Source of the DNA: Pezicula radicicola
Lineage: Eukaryota > Ascomycota > Leotiomycetes > Helotiales > Dermateaceae
NCBI GenBank assembly: GCA_003008705.1
Contig: PDUO01000006.1
Location: forward strand, 257,295-321,294
DNA: 64,000 bases
Direction of reading: 5' to 3'
Shown: piece after piece, positions 23,344 through 34,301 of the stretch
Layout: every line of letters starts with the position of its first letter
Position numbering within the stretch: position 1 is the stretch's first letter
The notes under the pieces: model-generated
The model's input: only the letters and a program-made list of their open reading frames with translations
Database searches by the model: none
What the model was told of the DNA's origin: nothing
Program-made: the position numbers and the translations under genes

Positions 23344-25039
23344 GAGACTATCGGTAAGAAGAAGACAAGAGTACGGGGTGGAAAACCATACTGACATGGA
23401 CATGTTACCACTCAATCCTTGACTCGATCTGATTATACGCAATCTGATGACTAGCGAGCTTTTGCGATGGTGTAGGGATAATCATGGATCTAGATCCTGG
23501 ACTGGGGGTACCCAAGGATAGGTGATTATTGAGTTACCTAAGAGGGAAACTTAATTCTTGTAACGATAAGCACAATAAATAAATATCCCAAACAACCAAA
23601 AGAGGCACTAAGAAAATATCCTTTGAGCTTACCCAAAATATCATTAAATTCCACAAGAAGACTGAGCATGTTACTCTGCCAGGATGCATGCTAAGCTTAT
23701 ATGGATAAATGGAAGCCGCCTAGCACCACCTAATAAGCCTATGATATAAATAGGTATATAGAAGATGACAAAGAATGTAATCACTTCGCTAAATATATAG
23801 TGCTAGCCAAGCAAAAATCTCTTTGCCACACCGAAAAGTACAGAAATGCAATGTTAGAGCATCTTGTTATCTACACTATACTCGACGTTGACATCCCTCG
23901 CTTATTAAGCGACGAAACACACAGCACTACACTTCGAATCTATTCTGTAAGCTTACAGTACTCCAGATCTAACATAATGTAGCATAAATTACCTACACAT
24001 GGCAATAACTAAAATCCAACCATATAATCAATTATTCACAAAACCTGCATCAATTGCTACACCTTCTTCGCATACTTTCGACATAGCTGGTCTTCGTCTT
24101 CAATATGCCACCGCCTCTGCCAAAGTTTGACATAATATTAGGTACCTATAACCACAAGCTTAAAAATGCACTCTTATGGTCCAAGTAAAACTCCTCTTCA
24201 GTCTGAAACTTAACTCCAATATGATGATCTAAATACCGCTTTCGATTGTGCAAGATTTGAAACTAGTTTTGGTTGTATTTCATGTAATAAGTACATAGGA
24301 AGGCACGCGCAAGCGGTAATCAAACCTGTCAATGAACAGATAGCCTGCTCTTTGAAGTAGATGACGAAGATATTCGTCTAGTTATGCCCCAAAAAGGCCT
24401 GAACAGGCCGCTTTTCCACAAAAATCCAAAAACCCAAAAGACACCAACCACAATCTCAATTCCAAACAGCAAAACAATCCCAAAGAGGGTAGCTGTGCGT
24501 CAAACAGTCCACCGTACTCCACTGAGGCCCCATACAGGTATGGGATATGCTAATCAGTGTGGATCCAAACTCGCGCTACCCCAGAACCATTCTAAGAACC
24601 TTGATTAAGACGTAGCTGCTATTTTCAGGCGCCTGTTGGTCATGACATCGTTGTAGCAAAGCATCTTACCACTCCGCCATGGGCACATTCGTTAAAGGCA
24701 ATACTGTTAAATGAAATTATATAGCGCACACTCGCTAAATTAGCACGATCAGGCCAGCGACATATTATTTAGGAAGCTTTGGCGTTGTGAAGCGCTATCG
24801 GGCATACGTCATCTTCTGGAATGGCTGAGCGAGCTAGGTAGCACTTGTACGGGTATAGAGTGGTTGTATGATTTTGCAAATAGCTACTGTAAGGGCCTTC
24901 CATTCAACCAATGCAGGGGCATCTCGTTCCGCCAGCTCCACCACCTGTGCATCCCAAGAACTCCTTCCATAAATATCATCATAATACAATACCTTCTCAG
25001 AGTAGAGGAGCTATGTGCAAATCCCAAACGCGTATTTTT
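23344..25039. other. AT-rich gene-poor tract before DNA ligase
   Basis: No gene recognised in 1.7 kb. A small Lys/Pro/Thr-rich open frame at 24384-24608 and a tRNA-like A-box string near 24640-24685 (minus strand) were examined and not accepted. Confidence 0.5.
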
Positions 25040-28000
25040 TCAATACTCAAAATCATCATCTACAGCAGGACCTTTACTCTTGGTAACACTTTCCTGCTTC
25101 CGATACATCTCCGCAACTTGCCTAGAACTTGTCGCTTGGTCCGGTTTCTTGTCTTCTCTAACCTTGATGAATCTTGGGAATCTCAATGAAATGCCCTTTT
25201 CGCCACTTGGGTCAACGCCCTCCTTACAACCCGCCTTGTATCTCGGACTCAACGTCAGGTCAGCAGTCTTAACCTCCCACACATACTTAGGCTCAAACCA
25301 CACATCTGGCTGATGCTGATTGCCTGATGAATGCGAGTAGAATGGTTTAGGCTTATCAATGGTGATGGCGGACAACTCGGCGTGGAGGGATTCCAGCACA
25401 GCTTCCGAGAAGCCAGTTCCGATGTTACAGACTGTCTCAAAGATTTCGCCATTACGGGAGGCAAGTAAAAATGCACCGTAGACGGAAGTCCGCTTTCCTT
25501 TACCAAAGTACGCACCGAGTACAACTAGATCGAGAGAATCGCCGATCCCAGAAAGATAGTCTTTCTTGATCTGGAAAGGATGTTAACAACTATCAGAAGA
25601 GTGATTGGCCATAAACATACCTTCAACCAATTGCGACTACGCTTACTCGGTTCGTAACCACTCTCAGTGCCGTCCAACATCTTCACCATAAGACCTTCAC
25701 AGGAAGCTTTCACACTCTCATCAAGGAAAGTTTGAATTTCATCGAGCTCCTGACCGTTCATGCTGGTTGCAAAAGCGAATTCGCCTTCGACAGGAATGAA
25801 GGCATTCTTGAGAAGTTCACGACGGTCTCGCAGGGACTTCTCAACAACAGCTTCTCCGTTTAAGAAGAGGAGGTCAAAAGCATAGACACAGACCTTGACT
25901 TTCACATCTTCAATCTTGACATCCTTCTTCTTTCTCGTCATCAGTTGTTGGAATGGTAATACCTTCTTCTCAACAACGTCCCAAGCCACGCTCTCACAAT
26001 CAAGCACAAAACTCTTTGTGTCTTCCTTGACCCAGGTATTTAGTTTCGCCAAAACGTCTGGATACTTTTTGGAGAGGTCCTCGGAGTTACGTGAAAAGAT
26101 AGCCGTGAGACCACCAGTCGCTCCACGGTATTGCTGTGGAGAGTCCTTCGCAACATAATGGATCTGCGCCCGTTCTCCATCGTACTTGTATTCACAAGTG
26201 AATGTCTGGTTTTCGAATCGATCAAGGACTTCAGTGATGGCTTTTGTTGGTTTTGCTAACATAGGCTTGAGCGGTATTCCCGGTTGGAGCTTGCAATTCT
26301 CACGTAAGTTCATGATGCCATGCTCCAACATAGCAGGGATGATAACATCGTAGCTTGGAAGATTGCTACACTTGTAAGTACGAAGTATAGCTTAAGGGAA
26401 TATTACACACCTGTGAACAGCTTTCAAAATGGATTCGCCCTTCGCCAAAGCCTCCGTGCTTGGTACCTTTCCAGTGTCTGTTACATCAGTCTCATGACAG
26501 ATCATAGCCTGAGCCAGAGCCACGAGAACAGTCTTCTCAGCCAGACCTAGCCGGAGCTTTCCCTCGAGAAAGCGAACAATATATTTAGCCTCACTTGGAC
26601 CACCCTTGTCTTTCGTGATATCAACCTTTCCAGTCATATTGCCATCTGCGGCAGAAAGTAATTTCATGATACCGTCCACTTTACGTCCCTGGGCTCCATT
26701 ACCTTGGACTGTCGCAATGTTCATCAAGCTCTGGTGCACACCTCTTATTGTCAAAGGTTTGGGCTTAAACATTGTACGCTGATTGGCTCTGCTCTTCACA
26801 GCTACAAGTCCAAGATCTCCGATCTCCTTTTGATCTTGCTTTATTACCGACAAGCTCCGGCCTGTTGCTTGGCCGATAGCCTTCATTATTATTGATTCTC
26901 CGATACCTAATTCGATACCAGCATAATCGGCCGCGAGTTTATTGATCATGAGTAGCACAGTTGGCAGAAGATCACCAGGGGTCAGTCGGAGGATTTGTCG
27001 AAGAAAGAGGGAGCAGTGAGCGGTCATTAGAAGTCTCTTTGATGTCATCTCAATCAACGAGAAGGTTGTACATAACGCTGCGTACGGTACGGGCTCTCCG
27101 GGTTTCCAATCAGGATATGGATCCTTGATTTGAGATTTCAAGGTTGTCTGGATCTTCTCACGGGCTTTGGCTGCTACTTCTGGCTTCTCGTCTTCCTCAT
27201 CTTCATCAGGGCCTTCCTCTACGTCAGAAGCAGATTCTGATGCAACGGAAGATTCTCTTTCAGAGGGCTTCGTGAATGTAGAGTTGATCTCCTCGATATC
27301 GTCGTTGTCTTCCTCAACCTTGACCTTCTTAGGAGGAGGTGCCATGCTATTAGAGTCGGCTAATGGTTTGGCGGATTCGGACTTTGCCTTGTGCTTGGAA
27401 ACTTCCGTAGTGGTCGCATTTCTCTTCCGGAGTGGTTTCTTCAGAACAGGCTCTTCTTCACTATCGTCCTCCTGAACCTCCTCGGTGACTCCTTTCTCGA
27501 GTTTCTGTCTAGAGGCTTTTTCTGTAGCAGCTTTGCCATTCCGACGTGGTTTCTTTGAAACGGGCTCTTCGTCACTCTCCTCCTCCACTTCCCTCTTAAC
27601 TTCTTCCTTCACTTTGTTCTCTTTTTTAGTCTTTGTTGAGATATCAACGCTGGGTGACCTAGAGCGCTTCTTTGCTACTGTCAAAACGGCCTGTCAGTTA
27701 CTATTCGACACTTCATAGCACCACAGTACACTTTACCTTTACTGGACTTCGAATCTTCTTTCGAATCCACCTCATCCATCTTAGACTCTACCTCGTCCTG
27801 CATTTCGACGTCATCACTGTTCTTGGAAGCTTGGGAGCTGGAGGGGCCATTGCCAGGATTGGACTTGGAAGAAAATGCAAGCTTCGTCTGCTTGGGCGGA
27901 GCAGGCTTTGTGCCATTAGGATTGGTGAAGAACTTGCTATTTGCGATCATACATGTTAGCCAAGTTCAGGAAGTAGGAGCCTTGAGACCAACACACCCCA

Positions 28001-28052
28001 AGGTGCTCTGAGAGGATTTTACGAACCCCAGGGTAGCTTGCTTGGGAGCCAT
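25040..28052 (-). CDS. CDC9: ATP-dependent DNA ligase I (Cdc9-type)
   Basis: Predicted 932 residues; exons 28052-27997, 27936-27737, 27677-26411, 26365-25621 and 25570-25040. The enzyme seals Okazaki fragments and repair nicks. A PCNA-binding box QSTLGKFF (residues 15-22) is created by joining exons 1 and 2. A long acidic/basic disordered region follows, then the helical DNA-binding domain (about 235-470), the adenylation domain with nucleophilic Lys568 in EYKYDGERAQIH, and the OB fold. Motifs VLDCESVAWD, YAFDLLFLNG, EGLMVKML and SRNWLKV are intact. Intron 3 (45 bases) gives KAVHSNLPSYDVIIPAML. The ATG at 28052 has a strong context (ACCATGG). In-frame sequence continues upstream for about 50 codons without an ATG and resembles a mitochondrial presequence. 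It is divergent from the AsnRS gene. Confidence 0.95.
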
Positions 28053-29325
28053 GGTCCAAATTGGTCTAAAGAGTGTGTTTGGTGAGCTTCGCAAGAAACC
28101 TGCAACAATTCGGGAAGCCACAGTTGTGGTGACAAGAAGGGCCTGCAGATGAAGCTGGGTCGTCGGAATCAAGCCTGGAGCGTGGCGAATAGTTGCAGAT
28201 TAGATGAAACAAACTGAAGAGTAATTGCACATTCCATCAGTGGTCCATTTGTATAATCGGGCTAAATTGATGAAAGCGCCTTTACGGAGTAATTATCTTC
28301 GAATTCTTCAGTTAAAAAAGGGCAGACGCGTTAGGCAGTCGACGCGACACCATGTGGTAATGCGCCAGTGCGCGTAAATTGATTACGGAACACCCCTCGC
28401 TAAATGGGCGTGGGAATAGCAGGCAGGAGCAGGGAATGAAGAAGATGGAACTAAGTAGCTTCATCTGATTATTAGTAGGTACCTAGGTAGGTACTGATGC
28501 ACTAATTAATTTCTATAGTGTAGAGTTACATGAAGTCCTCTTTAAGTATGGTTGAGTAGGTACCGTATCTTTGAACTTGCCAGATTCTGAAATCTACGTA
28601 GAACCTCAAACTATACTACAAAGTGCTTTCGTACGAAAAGTAGGAAAGGTATGAAATAATGAAAGTACTTTTTTGTACTAGACTACTTTTTCTTCACGGG
28701 TTTAAAACTCCTCCTCAAACACCTACGTTCACAGATTCTGTTCTTGTGCTTCTTAAGGCTGGACTGCATGCAAAAAACCAGTTGGTGAGAGCTTTGAAGG
28801 TTATCTCTATATATTGTTTTGCTGCTAAACGCTACTGAGGGTACGAAAAGTGCAGGCGATGATTCTGGCACATAAACCACACCAAGGATTCTTTATGGCA
28901 CTGTACAGCGTTACAACACAGTCTTTTCTCCGTACTGCGAGTTGTCTTCTGAGCTACGAACCTTCCTGCTATCACAGACGTGACAAACTTGCCATATGGG
29001 ACTGTTTTGTTGGCCTGTTGAGTTCACATGTCCATATTGTGCTACTTACTACGTGTATTTCGTACCTTTGTAACCACCAACCACCGTACCCTTGAGGAGT
29101 AATAGTGAACGACTTAGTGAACAGAGCCCCGAAGCGGCCGCTAGCTTCGGGGTTTGATAGCCCGGAAGAACTTCGGATGTAACAGCCTCGTGCTAACGTC
29201 CACCAAGGGTGAGTCAATTTGTAGAAAGCCAAAGCCTCGTAATATCAACCCCACCAAGAATTCATTAAAAGGTGACAAGATCGTTCACACAAACCTCAAT
29301 TGATCTGATTACGACAACGACAATC
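28053..29325. promoter_or_regulatory. Divergent intergenic region between DNA ligase and AsnRS genes
   Basis: About 1.27 kb. The part to about 28207 stays open in the ligase frame. Further right the sequence is AT-rich, with no gene seen. A short GC-rich inverted element, roughly CCCCGAAGC...GCTTCGGGG, lies near 29130-29151 and could form a hairpin. Confidence 0.5.
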
Positions 29326-31284
29326 ATGGCTGCGATCCAAGATCTTGCAGAACGAGCCAAGATGAAGACGGTTTATGTTGACACCGATGTTGGCGTGGAT
29401 GATGCGGTCGCGGCCAGCGGCGCCGAGACGACACCGTACAAGTCTCTTGCGTTCGCATACATTCAACACAACGGTACCAGTGACGGAACGACCTACCTGT
29501 CGCGTGCCTCTACCACTGGCACCGTCTCCGCCGGTGGAGACGAGTCGGAGAAGCTCATCTGGAAGGAGCCAGCGAAGAGTGCAATTAAGAAGGCTGAAGG
29601 TGCACTATCTCAACATAAGAAGAAAGTTCTAAAGCAAGAACAAGTTGCCGCTCAGGAAAAGGAGAAGGAGGACGCCCGCCTCAAGAACCTTGAGGAGGCA
29701 AAGAAAGTCATTATCTCCGAAGTGAGTATATCCCCTGCGCGCGGGTCACAAAGTGACACGCTACTTGATATTTTTCCACAAACATGTTTCGTAGCCTATG
29801 AATCATATCCAAAAGCTCAAGACTCACCAGAACAAGAACAAGTGAAGCTGACTCGTCAACGTATAGGACTCTTCACTCCCAAAAGCTGTCAAGATCAAGA
29901 TTGGCAACAAGGACGTCAAGTTGGGTGAAGGTGACATCAAAGGCTTGCGCGTGAAGGTTTCTGGACGAATTCACCGTCTCAGACAACAAAAGCAGGCTAC
30001 CTTCATTACACTCATTGACGGTTACGGTCATCTCCAATGTGTCCTCTCCGGAGATCTTACCAAGACATACGAAGCTTTGGTCTTTGCTCAAGGCACCTCT
30101 CTGACCCTTTATGGCGAGATGAGAAAAGTTTTGGCTGGTCAATCAGCTCCAGATGGCCGAGAGCTTATTGTCGACTTCTACACTGTTATTGGTAGAGCCC
30201 CAACTGGAGAAGATGCCATCACCAACAAAGTCTCTGCTCAGCAGAACCAATGGGATTCAGCAATGCTGGACATCCGCCACCTTGTTCTCCGTGGTGACAA
30301 CGCCTCTGCCGTCCTGAAGGTCCGGTCTTTCCTTGAATACGCATTCTCAACATTCTACCATGACAAGCAATTCACCAAAGTCAGCCCTCCAGCCCTTGTT
30401 CAGACTCAGGTTGAAGGTGGTTCGACTTTATTTGAGTTGCCGTACTATGATGAGAAGGCATATCTTACCCAGTCATCGCAGCTTTACCTTGAGACAGCCA
30501 TCCAAAGCCTAGGCAATGTCTACTGCATTGAGAAATCTTTCCGCGCAGAGAAATCTTTGACCCGTCGTCACCTGGCGGAATATACTCATATCGAGGGTGA
30601 GCTTGACTTCATCGAGTTTGAGGATCTACTTAACCATCTTGAGGACTTGCTCAGTTCGATCGCTGCAATGGTCATGGCGGACAGTGAAGTTTCTGGTCTC
30701 ATTAACGAACTCAACCCTGGATTCAAGATCCCCACCATGCCTTTCAAGCGCATGCGATACTCCGACGCCATTGACTGGCTTAACGCACAAGATCCCCCAA
30801 TCCTGAACGAAGAGGGAAACCCCCATGTCTTTGGTGATGACATTGCAGAAGCTGCAGAGCGCAAGATGACAGACATCATTAACCAGCCAATCCTGTTAAC
30901 ACACTTCCCCGTCGCTATTAAAGCTTTCTATATGAAGAAGGATCCTAAGGACCTTCGCGTTACGGAGAGTGTTGATGTCTTGATGCCTGGTGTCGGTGAG
31001 ATTGTTGGTGGCTCAATGCGTATGGACGATTACGACGAGCTGATGGCTGCGTATGAACGCGAGGGTATTTCGCCAAAGGAGTACTACTGGTACACCGATC
31101 AGCGCAAGTAAGTTAAAGAATACTTACCCTATTAAGGTAGAGCTAACATATTGACAGGTATGGTACTTCTCCTCATGGCGGCTACGGCCTTGGTCTAGAG
31201 CGCTTCATTGCATGGATGTGCGGCCAGCACTCTGTGCGAACTTGTTGCCTCTACCCTCGTTTCATGGGTCGCTGCAAGCCTTGA
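29326..31284 (+). CDS. Cytosolic asparaginyl-tRNA synthetase
   Basis: Predicted 587 residues; exons 29326-29721, 29867-31107 and 31158-31284. It charges tRNA-Asn with asparagine using ATP. The layout is the eukaryotic AsnRS N-terminal extension, a Lys/Glu-rich coiled segment (about 85-130), the OB-fold anticodon-binding domain ([19 protein letters not shown]) and a class II catalytic core. Motif 1 lies around [18 protein letters not shown], motif 2 is [24 protein letters not shown], and motif 3 is [16 protein letters not shown], completed only by the last exon. The ending [11 protein letters not shown] is typical. The ATG at 29326 follows a good context (CAATCATGG). Intron 1 (145 bases) could hide a second small intron, but the direct join gives the expected [17 protein letters not shown]. 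Confidence 0.95.
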
Positions 31285-34200
31285 GTGCGCAGTTATTCTC
31301 AGAATTCTCATAAACCGTTGCTGTTGTTCGGCGCTCACATAATGGGTTTTCTCTCTTTACTTTATGGCGGCAAATGATTATGAATGAATGGATTTGGCAT
31401 GATGGGAGATATCGTGGTTGCTTGGGTCTTGCAAATGTGGTAAAATCCTAGACTACTCTGGCGTTCTAGGTAGATAATAGAAAGTGCTGAACTACATTGA
31501 TGTCAATATGCTCTGCGGACCCATTATTTGTATGATGTGAATCTTCGGTGAATCTGTTAGTCTGAGTAATGTCGCCAGGGTGCGCTCCGTACACAAAGCT
31601 TATCACTTCTCCGCATATAGGCCAGGTCATCCTTCTTCTTTTTGCAAGTGGCCTCATGATATTCATTAGACACGGGAGATCCTCATGAGACTGAGCCTGC
31701 CAAAGAGATCCTTCTTCTTTCTGTCTTCTATAGCGACTACTTGAGTTGTGTGCAAAGCTGGAGGAAATATGGCATCTCACTTTTCCGAGACCTGACCTTC
31801 ATGTTTGAAGCACTGATCGGGCTAGACATTCCTTCTATTTAGTAGGAGCCATTGCTTGTCTTGTCTGCCAGTCGCAATAGCGGCAACGTGTCAAATTTTC
31901 TACGCTAGAGTTATGGGATTTGGAGGTATCGTAATAAGAGATGGCATTATGCCATCTGGTCTGGTCTAATCATCGCACAGAAATCCTTGGATCGCTTCGA
32001 AAAAGTTTCAACTCTTCTGCTCTGTGAGATCAATGGCATTGTCTCTCCGCATACGGTATCAACTGGGAGACCCTAAGTTCGTTAATAAACTTACTCTGGG
32101 CATTATAGCTAGAGGCCATGTTTCATGCTTCCTCCAGGTCTAATAAAGAACGTCCAAAGAAGCCAAGCCACACAATTAGGTTGGAAGCCATCATAAATCA
32201 CATGACCGTTTTTAAAAGGGGCTCGTGTGGTTTTGATTATTGCGTTGCAGCCATTTTAACCCGAACTCGAGGTCTGAGGGTTCGGTTCAGACTCCTGAGG
32301 CAAGTATCGGAATTTTATGTTGCAGACTTCAGACCGACTGCTGTCAGGATGCAGCAGTTCCAGCTGCTAGCCTGTGCACAACAGCCTTTCAAGCCCTACC
32401 CAACAGTGCCAACGTTTTAAGTCGCTTGTGCTGTAAGGGCTGTAAGGCGAAATATGCCATCTGATTTTCAGACTGTTATCATACAGCTCGTGTTATACAA
32501 GTGGTTGGATATACCTAGCTTGGCCCCTCCCTCCCCGTTACGAAGTATGCTCTCGAGAAAAGTTCAGTTCCAACACAATGCTTGGCAAGGATTGTATGGA
32601 GTAGGCTAAGAGCAATAACGTGGTGTCTCTTGTTTTTCAGACTTTTAAGGCGGGCGAAACGTGAGGAACAAAGAGCTTAATCCGAATCCTGCTCGGGTAC
32701 CTGGCCCCTTTTCCCAAGCATAGAAGGGTAAAATGATAAAATTTAGGTGGGACAAGATAATGATCTGAGATCTCGAGATCACAAGCACCACAAGTGATCC
32801 GCATATGATTTGCGTTTCATTGGTAAATTTGGAATGAGGCTCAGAGGGCTTCGGACAGGGCAAATGAAAGTGATTTACGTCGAAAGGCGGATACTAGCGA
32901 TATTATCTATCTACTGCCCTATTACCAAATGACCTCAGACTACCTCAGGCTACCTCAGGCTACTTCCGACCACCTCAGACCGCATGAATTGTGCAGCTGC
33001 CCCTCGAAGTTTGGCGAGTCGAGGAGTCGTCGGAAAGGGGAGGCTATTGTCTCCAATACTTCAGATGATACTCTGATGTTCCGCGTAACTTCTTGACAGC
33101 ATGCGATGAGACTGCCACCTACGGCGAGAGTGATGAGCAAGCCGTGTCATAGGCTGCGCTGCGACCGCTCTTTACCCTATGCACCGGTTGTTGAGCTCAA
33201 TCTGTCCACAGTGTCCAGTGTCCAGTTTGGTGAGAGTCGCTTGAGAGTCGCTTCGTGGTGTTATTCGGCGGTTGAGTTTGATGTTTAGGGTGCGAGGGTC
33301 CTGGGTGGCAGAATGATTCCTGGTGGAATGGAAAGAGGGGCCGCGCCGTCCAGCAGCCACCATGGAAAGGGTTCTTTGCTTGGTGGACAGTGGTGGTTGG
33401 AGGGTTGGAGGGTTAGAGGGTCCTAGAGTCTCCAGTCTCCTACCTAGTTGCTCGCCATGGGTTGGGTCGTTTAAAAATACTTAAAAATAAATGCCACCAC
33501 TACTTGCTGCTGGGTCTTCTGGTGTCGAAGAATACCCCTGGTCTTGTTCCCCTTGTCCCCTGGGCCCGCCGAGCGACGACACAAGCGCACTTCCCATTTT
33601 CTCAAGGGCTAGTCCCCTTTGGGCACGTCAAATCTCCTGCGCGAGAGCTCATCTTCTCCAATAGTCCTCCACTCTTTTCTCTTTTGCTCTTCCTTCATCA
33701 TTCGACTCTTTCTCCTTTTACTACTTGCTCTTCTGCCCGCCCCAATAATCTAGACACTCCTTAACCCCAGCACTCCTTCATTGCTGTTGTGCTTTTCTAT
33801 CTTCTTCTTTAACCCCCCCCGGACATACGCTCTCTATTGCGTCCACCCTTTCCCCTTTATTATTCGTCTTTGTTTTGCCTCGAATCCACAACTTCTCCGC
33901 ACTGCCAACTCCCTACGAGGTAATATTCGATATTTGAGCCCTGCGACTACAACACTCGCTCAACCCCCCCCCCAGAACATCCCTCAAGACGCATGCCGAC
34001 ATTGCTTGTTTCCTCTTCGTCAATATTCTGTATACATACTACGGCTTCTTAATCAACACGAGACTTGCACATAGCAAACCCTACACCTCTCTGACCCCCC
34101 TGTCAACTATCTAACTCGATTTCCGCTGCACAAGTCCGTCAATTGATCAGCATACATCGAAGACCAGCGGTCAGACCCGAGGCCATTTTTACCTCCAACC

Positions 34201-34301
34201 ACCTCGTCCGTGCCTCTCACCAGGCACTCTAATCCTTCAAAACGGCTGTACTATCATCTCTTGTGCGGGACAGCTTTGTCCTGCCACCTCATCTTCTCGG
34301 G
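31285..34301. other. Long intergenic region and leader of the RRM gene
   Basis: Three kilobases without a convincing gene. It includes the AsnRS 3' UTR (to about 31480), a five-copy 10-base repeat at 32931-32980, and from about 33640 a strongly CT-rich stretch that looks like a long 5' untranslated leader of the RRM protein gene. Long leaders are common for fungal regulators. Confidence 0.5.
32931..32980. repeat. Five imperfect tandem copies of a CCTCAGRCTA-like 10-mer
   Basis: Units read gacctcagac, tacctcaggc, tacctcaggc, tacttccgac and cacctcagac. The array is isolated in intergenic DNA. Confidence 0.8.

Noticed and set aside
24384..24608. 74-residue Lys/Pro/Thr-rich open frame with ATG
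   Set aside because: Low complexity, no recognisable motif, and sits in AT-rich gene-poor DNA.
24640..24690. Minus-strand tRNA-like string (TGGCGGAGTGG, an A-box match)
   Set aside because: No matching acceptor stem, anticodon arm or B-box follows at the right distance; probably chance.
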